Of a DNA stretch of 64,000 bases, positions 35,177 through 44,001 are shown piece after piece. This stretch comes from an uncultured Pelagibacteraceae bacterium (GTDB taxonomy: Bacteria; Pseudomonadota; Alphaproteobacteria; Pelagibacterales; Pelagibacteraceae). The position numbers were made by a program, and so were the translations under genes. Every line of letters begins with the position of its first letter. Positions within the stretch are counted from its first letter, which is position 1. The stretch covers positions 1 through 64,000 of the forward strand of contig CACIRJ010000001.1 of NCBI GenBank assembly GCA_902588975.1, written 5' to 3'. The notes under the pieces were generated by a model. That model was not told the DNA's origin. It did not search any database and saw only the letters and a program-made list of their open reading frames with translations.

Positions 35177-37368
35177 TAGCTATCCATATACTTCTTTAAC
35201 CAATACTTATGTGTATCTGCCAATTCTTCAATAGGCAAATTGATATCATCTTTATATTCGATGGATTGTCCATTAACTGTCCCTAATTCATCGAAATGTA
35301 CAGAATACTTGTTTAAAATATCATTTACTTTCTTCAAACTAGCTTTAGGTATTTCAACAATATATCGAGCCTGATCTTCACCAAAGAAATATTCATATTT
35401 ATTTGTTAAACCTTTAAGTGAATTAATTTTTATTCCCTTTTTTCCTTTAATACACATTTTTGATAATGCTGTTAAAATTCCACCTAATGATACATCATGG
35501 CAACTCACAATAAGATTTTTTCTAGATAAATCTAATACAGTCTCACCAATGTTTTTTTCATTAAATAAATTAACAGTTGGTGGCGGACCTTTTTTTTCAT
35601 TTAAAATCTCTCTTGCAAAAATACTTTGATCTAAATGCCCATCAGTTTTACCAATTACATAAACTAAATTTCCTTCGGTTTTAAAGTCCATAGTAAGCAT
35701 TTTTTGATAGTCAGAGATTAGTCCAACACCTCCTATTGTTGGCGTAGGCTTTATACCTTTATCTTTTGTTTCGTTATAAAATGATACATTCCCAGATACG
35801 ACTGGAAAATCTAGATACTTGCTTGCTTCTGTAATTCCTTCAACACATTCTACAAATTCACCCATATTCTTTTCTTTCTCTGGGTTTCCGAAGTTTAAAC
35901 AATTTGTAATAGCGATAGGTTTAGAACCTACAGATATAAGATTTCTATAACTTTCACAAACTATTTGTTTTCCACCTGTTAATGGATGTGAGAAACAATA
36001 TAATGCAGACGAGTCTACTGATGCGGCAACCGCTTTATTAGTACCATGAACTCTTACAACACCAGCATCACCTCCAGGTTTTTGAATTGTATCACCCATT
36101 ACTGTGTGATCGTATTGATCCCATATCCATTTTTTATCTGAAATATTTGAATTACTTAAAATCTTCTTTAGACAATCTGATAGTTTTAATGATTTAAATT
36201 CATCTTTATCAAATTTTATTTTTTGTGGTAATTTAGTTTTTTTCCAAGGACGATCATAAATTGGGGCATTTTCAGCAAGGAGATCAATTGGTATTTCAGC
36301 AACTTTTTTACTATCGAATATTAATTCTATTTTTTTTGAATTTGTTGTTTTGCCTATAACTGCAAAATCTAAATTCCATTTATCAAATATTTTCTTTGCG
36401 TGTTCTTCTTTTCCTTTTTCAAGAACAATGAGCATTCTTTCTTGACTTTCAGACAACATTATTTCGTATGGAGTCATTTTTTCTTCCCTACAAGGAACCT
36501 CGCTAAGATTTAATTCAATACCAAGATTTCCTTTTGATGCCATTTCCACACTAGAGGAAGTTAATCCTGCTGCACCCATATCTTGAATTGCAATAATTGA
36601 ATTGTCAGCCATTAATTCTAAGCATGCTTCAAGTAATAGCTTTTCTGTAAATGGATCTCCAACTTGAACTGTTGGTTTTTTTTCTTCAATTTTGTCATCG
36701 AAGGTTGCTGAAGCCATACTGGCACCATGAATTCCATCTCTTCCAGTTTTCGAACCCACGTATATTACAGGTTTATCTAAACCAGCTGCTTTTGAGTAAA
36801 AAATCTTATTTTTATTTACTAAACCAAGTGTCATGGCATTTACTAATATATTTCCATTGTAAGACTCATCAAAAGTAGTTTGACCAGCAATTGTTGGAAC
36901 TCCAATACAGTTTCCATATCCACCTATCCCTTTAACAACTCCTCTTAATAAGTTTCTTGTTTTTTTATGTTGAGGTGAACCGAAATGAATTGAATTTAGA
37001 TTTGCTATTGGTCTTGCTCCCATTGTAAATACATCCCGCATGATCCCACCAACCCCAGTCGCTGCACCTTGATAAGGTTCAATAAACGAAGGGTGATTGT
37101 GGCTTTCAATTTTAAATACAATTGCATCGTCATCACCAATATCAATGACACCAGCATTTTCTCCAGGTCCTTGAATGACTTGTTTTCCTTTAGTGTGCAT
37201 TTTTTTTAAATGTTTTCTAGAAGACTTATAGGAGCAATGTTCGTTCCACATTGCAGAAAATATTGCAAGCTCAGTTAAATTAGGTGTTCTCTTAAGAAGT
37301 TTACATATTTTAGAAAATTCTTCTTTTTTTAATCCGTGGTCTATCGCAACTGCTTCTGTGACTTCCAT
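35176..37368 (-). CDS. purL: Phosphoribosylformylglycinamidine synthase subunit PurL
   Basis: A 730-residue small-type PurL. The N-terminus has MWNEHCSYKSSRKHLKKM, then GPGENAGVIDIGDDDAIVFKIESHNHPSF for ATP and FGAR binding. IGGYGNCIGVPT, GDPFTEKLLLEACLEL and QDMGAAGLTSSSVEMASKG follow. It uses ammonia channelled from PurQ to convert FGAR to FGAM. It is encoded with purQ and purS (1-nt overlap with purQ), consistent with the three-subunit enzyme. Confidence 0.96.
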   Translation of the reverse strand: MEVTEAVAIDHGLKKEEFSKICKLLKRTPNLTELAIFSAMWNEHCSYKSSRKHLKKMHTKGKQVIQGPGENAGVIDIGDDDAIVFKIESHNHPSFIEPYQGAATGVGGIMRDVFTMGARPIANLNSIHFGSPQHKKTRNLLRGVVKGIGGYGNCIGVPTIAGQTTFDESYNGNILVNAMTLGLVNKNKIFYSKAAGLDKPVIYVGSKTGRDGIHGASMASATFDDKIEEKKPTVQVGDPFTEKLLLEACLELMADNSIIAIQDMGAAGLTSSSVEMASKGNLGIELNLSEVPCREEKMTPYEIMLSESQERMLIVLEKGKEEHAKKIFDKWNLDFAVIGKTTNSKKIELIFDSKKVAEIPIDLLAENAPIYDRPWKKTKLPQKIKFDKDEFKSLKLSDCLKKILSNSNISDKKWIWDQYDHTVMGDTIQKPGGDAGVVRVHGTNKAVAASVDSSALYCFSHPLTGGKQIVCESYRNLISVGSKPIAITNCLNFGNPEKEKNMGEFVECVEGITEASKYLDFPVVSGNVSFYNETKDKGIKPTPTIGGVGLISDYQKMLTMDFKTEGNLVYVIGKTDGHLDQSIFAREILNEKKGPPPTVNLFNEKNIGETVLDLSRKNLIVSCHDVSLGGILTALSKMCIKGKKGIKINSLKGLTNKYEYFFGEDQARYIVEIPKASLKKVNDILNKYSVHFDELGTVNGQSIEYKDDINLPIEELADTHKYWLKKYMDS

Positions 37369-38051
37369 TATTTAAAATTATCTAAAATATTTTTGAAAAA
37401 TAATGAACCATCTTCACCTGACAAATATTTGTCTATCATTCTCTCAGGATGTGGCATCATTCCAAGAACATTTTTATTATTATTAAAAATTCCAGCTATA
37501 TTTTTGATTGCTCCGTTTGGATTAGTTGTTTCATTTTCTGTACCATCTTCTCCACAATATGTTACAGCTATTTGATTATTATCTTCCAATGATTTTAATT
37601 CATCATCACTACAAAAATAATTTCCTTCATTATGGGCAATATGAAGTTCTAAAATATCTTTTTTTAAATCTCTGAAATATTTATTTTGTTTATCCTTAAC
37701 TTTAATAAAAACATTGCTGCATATAAAATTAAGAAACTTATTTTGTTGCAAAATTCCTTTTAGTAAACCAGTTTCAGTTAAGATTTGAAATCCATTACAA
37801 ATGCCTAATACTAAACCTCCTGAATTAGCAAAATCAATTACTGATTTTATAATCTTTGATTTAGAAGCAATGCTTCCACACCTTAAGTAATCACCGTAAG
37901 AAAAGCCACCAGGCAATACTATCAAATCTGATTTTGGAATAGATTGATCGTTGTGCCAAACCATTTGATTCTTAAAGCCAAATTTTTTTAGGGCTACACC
38001 CATGTCTCTATCACAATTTGATCCTGGAAAAATAATGACTGATGATCTCAT
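37368..38051 (-). CDS. purQ: Phosphoribosylformylglycinamidine synthase glutaminase PurQ
   Basis: A 227-residue class I glutaminase: VIIFPGSNCDRDMGVALKKF at the N-terminus, LPGGFSYGDYLRCGSIA, the nucleophile elbow VLGICNGFQILTE (Cys), and GMMPHPERMID with the catalytic His and Glu. It supplies ammonia to PurL. purS ends 3 nt before it. Confidence 0.95.
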   Translation of the reverse strand: MRSSVIIFPGSNCDRDMGVALKKFGFKNQMVWHNDQSIPKSDLIVLPGGFSYGDYLRCGSIASKSKIIKSVIDFANSGGLVLGICNGFQILTETGLLKGILQQNKFLNFICSNVFIKVKDKQNKYFRDLKKDILELHIAHNEGNYFCSDDELKSLEDNNQIAVTYCGEDGTENETTNPNGAIKNIAGIFNNNKNVLGMMPHPERMIDKYLSGEDGSLFFKNILDNFK

Positions 38052-38054
38052 TTA

Positions 38055-38288
38055 TTAAACTATTTTGTAATCCTCAATAACTAGATTAGCCAATAGTTTT
38101 TTACACATATCATCTACTAAAGACTTTGCTTTTTTTTCATCTTTCTCTTTAACTTCAATTTCAAAATATTTACCTTGTCTTACGTCCTCTACATTTCCAA
38201 AGTTCATTCCATTAAGTGTTTGTTGAATAGCCTTTCCTTGAGGATCTAAAACTCCATTTTTAAGAGTTATAATTACTTTAATTTTCAT
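38055..38288 (-). CDS. purS: Phosphoribosylformylglycinamidine synthase subunit PurS
   Basis: A 77-residue protein with the PurS fold: VIITLKNGVLDPQGKAIQQTL and VRQGKYFEIEVKEKDEKKA. It bridges PurQ and PurL in the complex. Its ATG lies in the purC stop codon (TAATG). Confidence 0.93.
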   Translation of the reverse strand: MKIKVIITLKNGVLDPQGKAIQQTLNGMNFGNVEDVRQGKYFEIEVKEKDEKKAKSLVDDMCKKLLANLVIEDYKIV

Positions 38289-39073
38289 TATTTTTTTTTA
38301 ATCTTTACTGCTTGTGGCTTGGTGTATTTTAATGGTCTTATATTTGATTGTTCATGAAGTATATTTAATCTTCTTGCAACTTCTTGATAAGCCTCAATAA
38401 GATTACCAAGACCTTTTCTAAATCTATCTTTATCTAATTTTTTATCACTATTAACATCCCATAGTCTGCAGGTATCTGGACTTATTTCATCTGCGAGTAT
38501 GATCTCTTTTTTTCCATTTTTCTCATATTTTCCAAATTCTACTTTAAAATCTACAAGTTTAATTCCAACACCTCTAAACATGCCTTGAAGAAAATCATTA
38601 ATTCTATTTAATTCTCTGTTAATTAAGTTTAACTCATCTTTTTCCATCCACTTAAAAGCTAAGATGTGTTCAGTGCTTACTAAGGGATCTCCTAAATCAT
38701 CATCTTTTAGGCAATACTCTATTAATGGATTATCTAAGACCGTCCCATCTTCAATACCCAATCTTTTAGTTAATGATCCAGTTGCAATATTTCTTACAAT
38801 AAATTCAATAGGTATAATTTCAACATGCTTAACAAGTTGCTCTCTCATATTTAAACGTTTTACTAAATGATTTTTGATACCAACATTATTCAACTGAGTT
38901 AATATATGTTCAGAAATTCTATTATTTAAAATTCCTTTACCATCCATAACTGCTTTTTTTTGATTATTAAAAGCAGTTGCGTCATCTTTAAAATGTTGGA
39001 TAACATATTTTTTATCATTACTAGCAAAAATTATTTTTGCTTTACCTTCGTATAATTTTTTTCCTTTTTTCAT
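38288..39073 (-). CDS. purC: SAICAR synthetase
   Basis: A 261-residue enzyme with KKLYEGKAKIIFASNDKKYV at the N-terminus, EFIVRNIATGSLTKRLGIED, VDFKVEFGK and DEISPDTCRLWD. It joins aspartate to CAIR. It is coupled to purB (upstream) and purS (downstream) by 1-nt overlaps. Confidence 0.95.
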   Translation of the reverse strand: MKKGKKLYEGKAKIIFASNDKKYVIQHFKDDATAFNNQKKAVMDGKGILNNRISEHILTQLNNVGIKNHLVKRLNMREQLVKHVEIIPIEFIVRNIATGSLTKRLGIEDGTVLDNPLIEYCLKDDDLGDPLVSTEHILAFKWMEKDELNLINRELNRINDFLQGMFRGVGIKLVDFKVEFGKYEKNGKKEIILADEISPDTCRLWDVNSDKKLDKDRFRKGLGNLIEAYQEVARRLNILHEQSNIRPLKYTKPQAVKIKKK

Positions 39074-40365
39074 TATTTAAATACTCTTTTAAATATATAA
39101 TTTACATTTTTTAAGTGTTTGTCATAAGTAAAGATTTTATCTAATCTTTTTTCACTTAATTTACTAGTGATCGATTTATCACTTTTTAAAAGTGTTAATA
39201 GGTTTGTATTCTTTGCAAAACTAGCTTTTGCATGAGACTGAACCAATCTATAAGCTTTCTCTCTAGCAAAGCCTGATTTAGTAAGTTCTAACATTACCTC
39301 TTGAGAAAAAACAAGACCTCTTGTTAAGTTTAAATTTTTTATCATCGTTTTTGGATAAACAATCATTTTCTCTAAAATTCCTGACAGTCTAACTAAAGCA
39401 AAATCTAAAGTTATGTTCGCGTCTGGACCAATATTTCTTTCAACACTAGAATGAGAAATGTCTCTTTCATGCCACAAAGAAATATTTTCTAAAGCTGGAA
39501 TTACATAGCTTCTCACCATTCTTGCAAGTCCTGTAAGATTTTCACTTAATATTGGATTTTTTTTATGAGGCATAGCAGATGAGCCCTTTTGATCTTTTGA
39601 AAAGTATTCTTGTAATTCATAAACTTCAGATCTTTGTAAATGCCTTATTTCTGTTGCAACTCTTTCAACAGATCCAGCAATAATCCCAAGAACTGCAAAA
39701 TAATGTGCATGTCTATCTCTTGGTATAATTTGAGTTGAAATGGGCTCAGCTTTCAATTTTAATTTTTTTGCAACATAAGTTTCAATTTTAGGATTTATAT
39801 TAGCAAATGTTCCTACTGCTCCTGAAATTGCACATGTTGATACATTTTCTATTGCATCTTTTAATCTTAATTTATTTCTTTTAAATTCTTCATAAAATGA
39901 TGCTAATTTTAGACCAAATGTAATTGGTTCCGCATGAATACCATGACTTCTTCCAATACATGGAGTTAATTTATATTTTTTTGCCTGTTTTTTTAGAACA
40001 GACAATATTTTATCAATATCTCTTAATAATATATTTCCCGATTGAACCAATTGAATATTTAAAGTTGTATCTAAAACATCAGATGACGTCATTCCTTGAT
40101 GAAGGTATCTTGCTTTAAGACCCGCTTGTTCTGTAATTGATGTCAAAAAAGCAATTACATCATGCTTAACTTTTGCCTCTATATCATGAATTCTTTTGAC
40201 TTTGATTTTGCCTTTTTTTTTAACTAATGAAGCAACTCCTTTAGGAATAATTTTATATTTTTCCATTGCCTCAGCTGCAGCAATTTCTACATCTAGCCAA
40301 ATTTTATATTTGTTTTCTTCAGACCAAATACTGACAAGTTCTTTTCTAGAATATCTTGATATCAT
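39073..40365 (-). CDS. purB: Adenylosuccinate lyase
   Basis: A 430-residue fumarase/aspartase-family enzyme with the signature KGSSAMPHKKNPILSENL near residue 262, TSSDVLDTTLNIQL near residue 95 and GRSHGIHAEPITFGLK near residue 137 with the catalytic His. It catalyses two steps, SAICAR to AICAR and adenylosuccinate to AMP. It sits between map and purC with 1-nt overlaps. Confidence 0.96.
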   Translation of the reverse strand: MISRYSRKELVSIWSEENKYKIWLDVEIAAAEAMEKYKIIPKGVASLVKKKGKIKVKRIHDIEAKVKHDVIAFLTSITEQAGLKARYLHQGMTSSDVLDTTLNIQLVQSGNILLRDIDKILSVLKKQAKKYKLTPCIGRSHGIHAEPITFGLKLASFYEEFKRNKLRLKDAIENVSTCAISGAVGTFANINPKIETYVAKKLKLKAEPISTQIIPRDRHAHYFAVLGIIAGSVERVATEIRHLQRSEVYELQEYFSKDQKGSSAMPHKKNPILSENLTGLARMVRSYVIPALENISLWHERDISHSSVERNIGPDANITLDFALVRLSGILEKMIVYPKTMIKNLNLTRGLVFSQEVMLELTKSGFAREKAYRLVQSHAKASFAKNTNLLTLLKSDKSITSKLSEKRLDKIFTYDKHLKNVNYIFKRVFK

Positions 40366-41135
40366 TAATTATATGGGGGCCTCGTATAACCTTTAACAGA
40401 TTCTGTGAAAATTTCATATGAATCTTCTGTTATACCAACAGTGTGCTCAAATTGTGCTGATAAAGATTTATCTTTAGTTACAGCTGTCCACCCATCATTT
40501 AAAACTTTTGTTTCATATTTTCCGTAATTTATCATTGGTTCAATAGTAAAAGTCATACCAGGTATTAGTTCTTTGCCAGTATTTTTAGATCCATAATGAA
40601 GTATATTAGGAGGTTCATGAAATACATTACTTATTCCATGCCCACAAAAATCTCTTACAACTGAATAACCTTTGCTTTCAACATAAGATTGAATTTCAAA
40701 TCCTATATCACCAAGTTTTTTACCTGGTTCTAAAATAGATATTGCTTTCATCAAAGAATCATAGGTTGCTTCGATTAAATTTTTTGCCTTAACTGGAACA
40801 TTTCCAACTTCATACATTCTACTTGTATCTCCATAATGATTATCAATGACCGCTGTCACATCAACATTAACTGCATCACCATCCTCTAAAATTCTCTCAG
40901 ATGGTATTCCATGACAAACTACATGGTTTAATGATGTGCAGAGTGATTTTTCAAAACCTCTATAAAATAATGGAGCTGAATAGCCACCATTATCTTTTAT
41001 AAATTCATAACCTAATTTATCGATCTTATCTGTTGATACTCCTGGTTTAATATAATCTGTAAGCATGTCTAAAGTTTTAGATGCAAGCTTTCCAGCAACT
41101 CTCATCTTTTCAAATTTTTCTTTATAATCACTCAT
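40365..41135 (-). CDS. map: Methionine aminopeptidase, type I
   Basis: A 256-residue metalloprotease. The metal ligands are in VNVDVTAVIDNHYGDTSRMY (two Asp), FCGHGISNVFHEPPNI (His) and MTFTIEPMINYG (Glu), with the last Glu in QFEHTVGI. It removes the start methionine from new proteins. It overlaps sfsA by 8 nt and purB by 1 nt. Confidence 0.95.
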   Translation of the reverse strand: MSDYKEKFEKMRVAGKLASKTLDMLTDYIKPGVSTDKIDKLGYEFIKDNGGYSAPLFYRGFEKSLCTSLNHVVCHGIPSERILEDGDAVNVDVTAVIDNHYGDTSRMYEVGNVPVKAKNLIEATYDSLMKAISILEPGKKLGDIGFEIQSYVESKGYSVVRDFCGHGISNVFHEPPNILHYGSKNTGKELIPGMTFTIEPMINYGKYETKVLNDGWTAVTKDKSLSAQFEHTVGITEDSYEIFTESVKGYTRPPYN

Positions 41136-41814
41136 CTATAATATTAATTTTTTTTTCAATTTTAATCTCTTTAGAACTAAGTTTGCATCTATAAGCGAGA
41201 AATTTAACTCCCGCTTTTTTTGCTTTTTTGTAGTTTTCAAAATAAATTTGATCAATATCTTTTGCAACTCTAAAGTTATTAATATTTTGAATTTGCGTTA
41301 AAAATAAGACATATGGCTTATATCCTTTTTTAATAGATTTAATTAGCATATTTAGATGTTTTGTTCCTCTTGATGTTACTGCATCAGGAAATTCCGCAAG
41401 ATCATTTTCTCTAAATAATGTTACATTCTTTACTTCTATTAAATAGCTGTCACATAAAAAATCAAATCTTGTATCATCACTAAATTTAAATTCTGGTTTA
41501 ATATTTTCGATAGTTTTAAACTCAGATATTAATTTATTTTCTAATCCATGATTAACGATTTTGTTAGCTCTATGAGTATTTACACCAACGTATCTTTTAT
41601 TTGCTTTAATAATTTCTAATGTAAATTTCAGTTTTCTCTTTGGATCATTGTGTTCTGTAACTAGAACTTCATTACCTTGATCCAAGAGGCCCTGCATAGA
41701 TCCGGTGTTAGGACAATGTGCCGTTATAATCTTGTTATTTACTTTTATATCGGCGAAAAATCTCTTATATCTTTTTAATAATTTTCCTTTAATAAGGCTA
41801 GTTGTAAATTTCAT
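41128..41814 (-). CDS. sfsA: SfsA family DNA/sugar-fermentation-stimulation protein
   Basis: A 228-residue SfsA protein: RFFADIKVNNKIITAHCPNTGSM at the N-terminus and RFDFLCDSYLIEVKNVTL with the nuclease-like D/E-x-K core; FPDAVTSRGTKHL follows. Its biological role is not settled; some homologues bind DNA and the core resembles nucleases. It leads the nine-gene minus-strand run. Confidence 0.9.
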   Translation of the reverse strand: MKFTTSLIKGKLLKRYKRFFADIKVNNKIITAHCPNTGSMQGLLDQGNEVLVTEHNDPKRKLKFTLEIIKANKRYVGVNTHRANKIVNHGLENKLISEFKTIENIKPEFKFSDDTRFDFLCDSYLIEVKNVTLFRENDLAEFPDAVTSRGTKHLNMLIKSIKKGYKPYVLFLTQIQNINNFRVAKDIDQIYFENYKKAKKAGVKFLAYRCKLSSKEIKIEKKINIIDE

Positions 41815-41836
41815 ATAAATTTACTTATATTTACAT

Positions 41837-42586
41837 ATGCAAAATAAAAAAGAGATAAATGCTGGTATTTTAATTATCGGTAATGAAGTTCTATCGGGTA
41901 GAACACAAGATGTTAATACAAGCACATTGGCAATTTGGTTAAATTCATTAGGTATACCTGTTGCAGAAGTCAGAGTTATTCCAGATGATGAAAGTATAAT
42001 TATAAATACAGTTAATGAACTGAGAAAAAAATATTCATATATATTTACAACAGGAGGAATAGGGCCAACTCACGACGATATTACAGCAGAGTCTGTCTCT
42101 AAAGCATTTAATATTAAATACGGTTTCCATAAAGAGGCTTTTTCAATACTAGAAAATTATTATAAACCAGGTGAATTTAATGAAGGCAGACAAAAGATGG
42201 CTAAAATGCCTGTTAGTGCAAATTTAATTTTAAATCCTTCTAGTGGTGCACCAGGATTTTATGTTGAAAATGTATATTGTCTTCCAGGAGTTCCATCAAT
42301 TATGAAAGCAATGCTTGGAAGTTTAAATAACCTTTTAGTTGGAGGAGAGCCAATATTGAGTGAAACAATTAATTTAAGAACTGTCGAGAGTGAAATAGCA
42401 AAATCTTTAACAGAGGTTCAAAATAATAATTCTGAAGTTGATATCGGAAGTTACCCTTTTTTTAAAGCTGGTAAACTAGGTGTATCTATTGTTGTCCGAT
42501 CTGTCGATAAAACAAAAATTGATAAATGTAATTCTGAAATACTTAAATTTGTAAAAGATAAACAAATTGAAATAGTTGAGCGCTAA
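41837..42586 (+). CDS. Molybdopterin-binding (CinA N-terminal-like) protein
   Basis: A 249-residue protein with the MoCF-type fold: INAGILIIGNEVLSGRTQDVNT, then YIFTTGGIGPTHDDITAESV and VYCLPGVPSIMKAMLGSL. This is the N-terminal half of CinA without the C-terminal amidase domain. In CinA the domain is linked to pyrophosphatase activity; here the role is uncertain. It is divergent from sfsA with only 22 nt between starts. Confidence 0.9.
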   Translation: MQNKKEINAGILIIGNEVLSGRTQDVNTSTLAIWLNSLGIPVAEVRVIPDDESIIINTVNELRKKYSYIFTTGGIGPTHDDITAESVSKAFNIKYGFHKEAFSILENYYKPGEFNEGRQKMAKMPVSANLILNPSSGAPGFYVENVYCLPGVPSIMKAMLGSLNNLLVGGEPILSETINLRTVESEIAKSLTEVQNNNSEVDIGSYPFFKAGKLGVSIVVRSVDKTKIDKCNSEILKFVKDKQIEIVER

Positions 42587-42588
42587 TT

Positions 42589-42993
42589 ATGCTTTATTTT
42601 GCTTACGGAAGTAATCTAAATCATTTTCAAATGAAAAGAAGATGTAAAGATTCCAAATTTATTAAAAAGATAAATTTAAAAGGATATACACTTAATTTCA
42701 GAAGTAAGTATCGTGCAGCAGATATAGAAAAGAAAAAAAATTCTATTGTGCCAGGCGGACTGTACGAGATATCAAAAAGTGACGAAAAAAAACTAGATAT
42801 TTATGAAGATTATCCAATTCTATATAAAAAAATGTACTTTAAGTATTATAACAATACTGTGATGACTTATATCATGCCTAAAAAAACAATTTTTAGATAT
42901 CCAACAGAAAGATATCTAAACGTTGTTAAGCAGGGTTATAAAGATTGTAAATTAGATAAAAAATTTCTCAAAAAAGCTTTAGTGAATTTTTAA
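42589..42993 (+). CDS. Gamma-glutamylcyclotransferase-like (AIG2/GGCT) protein
   Basis: A 134-residue protein beginning LYFAYGSNLNHFQMKRRC, the YGSN substrate-phosphate loop of the GGCT fold. LDIYEDYP holds the likely catalytic Glu. Relatives cyclise gamma-glutamyl amines or act in glutathione breakdown. It is 2 nt from the previous gene and 3 nt from azlC. Confidence 0.83.
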   Translation: MLYFAYGSNLNHFQMKRRCKDSKFIKKINLKGYTLNFRSKYRAADIEKKKNSIVPGGLYEISKSDEKKLDIYEDYPILYKKMYFKYYNNTVMTYIMPKKTIFRYPTERYLNVVKQGYKDCKLDKKFLKKALVNF

Positions 42994-42996
42994 TTA

Positions 42997-43683
42997 ATGC
43001 TTTCAAAATCAAAAATATTTTTTAAAGGTATAGTTGCTGTTTTACCTCATATGTTATCAGTAATTCCTTTTGGAATTATAACTGGAGCTATTGGTATAGA
43101 ATTAGGTTTTGATCCAATTTTAGTTTATGCAACTTCCTTGATTATTTTTGGTGGCGCTTCACAGATAATATTTATGCAACTTTTGTCAGGTGGAGCTTCA
43201 TCATTAGTAGCCATTACATCAGTTGGAGTAATAAACTCGAGACATTTATTATATGGAGCAGTTTTATCTGAGTATTTAGAAAAACTTAGCTTTATTAAAA
43301 AATTATTTATTTCTTATTTTATTGTAGACCAAGGCTTTGCAGAATCCAACAAGTACATTAAACAAAATAAAAATTTATCTAATCCACATTATTATATTCT
43401 TGGTACAGGAATAACACTTTGGTTTTGTTGGCAGTTATCCACAATTAGTGGAATTATATTGGGCTCATTTATTCCTGAAGAATTGGGTTTAAAATTTGCG
43501 ATCCCTCTCACTTTTTTAGCGATTATTGTAAATGACATAAGAAAATTAGATCATGTTTTTGTGATGTTGGTATCTGGATTTGCATCATTAATTTTATTTA
43601 ATGCTCCATTTAAATCTTACATAATATTATCTCCTATAGTCGCTCTAATTGCTGCATTTATAATGTTGAGGTTTAAAAAATGA
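42997..43683 (+). CDS. azlC: AzlC family branched-chain amino acid exporter, large subunit
   Basis: A 228-residue protein with about seven membrane helices. LPHMLSVIPFGIITGAIGIE and IIFGGASQIIFMQLLSGGAS are AzlC motifs, and VINSRHLLYGAVLSEYL includes the conserved SRH. It works with the small AzlD protein to export branched-chain amino acids or analogues. It overlaps azlD by 4 nt (ATGA). Confidence 0.93.
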   Translation: MLSKSKIFFKGIVAVLPHMLSVIPFGIITGAIGIELGFDPILVYATSLIIFGGASQIIFMQLLSGGASSLVAITSVGVINSRHLLYGAVLSEYLEKLSFIKKLFISYFIVDQGFAESNKYIKQNKNLSNPHYYILGTGITLWFCWQLSTISGIILGSFIPEELGLKFAIPLTFLAIIVNDIRKLDHVFVMLVSGFASLILFNAPFKSYIILSPIVALIAAFIMLRFKK

Positions 43684-43997
43684 CCTGGTTTTCAATTATA
43701 GTGTCTGGAATAGTAACTTATTTCTCTAGGATGGCCATGGTCGCTTTAATTGATAGAGAAATGCTTGGAACAAAAGTCAAAGAGGTTCTTAATTATGTTC
43801 CAGCAGCTGTATTTCCAGCAATAATATTTCCTGGTGTTTTTTTTAATGATTTTGGTTTGTTTGTAGAAATCACAGATCCAAAAATTTATGGTGCAATTGT
43901 TGCTTTAGTTGTTGGATTTTACTCAAGGAGTGTAATCGCCACTATTGTTTCAGGATTATTATCTTATTGGTTTATTATTTTTTTCTTATTAAGATAG
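43680..43997 (+). CDS. azlD: AzlD family branched-chain amino acid exporter, small subunit
   Basis: A 105-residue protein with about three to four membrane helices and the motif YFSRMAMVALIDREML; NYVPAAVFPAIIFPG is typical of AzlD. It forms the exporter with AzlC. Its start overlaps the azlC stop. Confidence 0.9.
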   Translation: MTWFSIIVSGIVTYFSRMAMVALIDREMLGTKVKEVLNYVPAAVFPAIIFPGVFFNDFGLFVEITDPKIYGAIVALVVGFYSRSVIATIVSGLLSYWFIIFFLLR

Positions 43998-44001
43998 ATT
44001 T

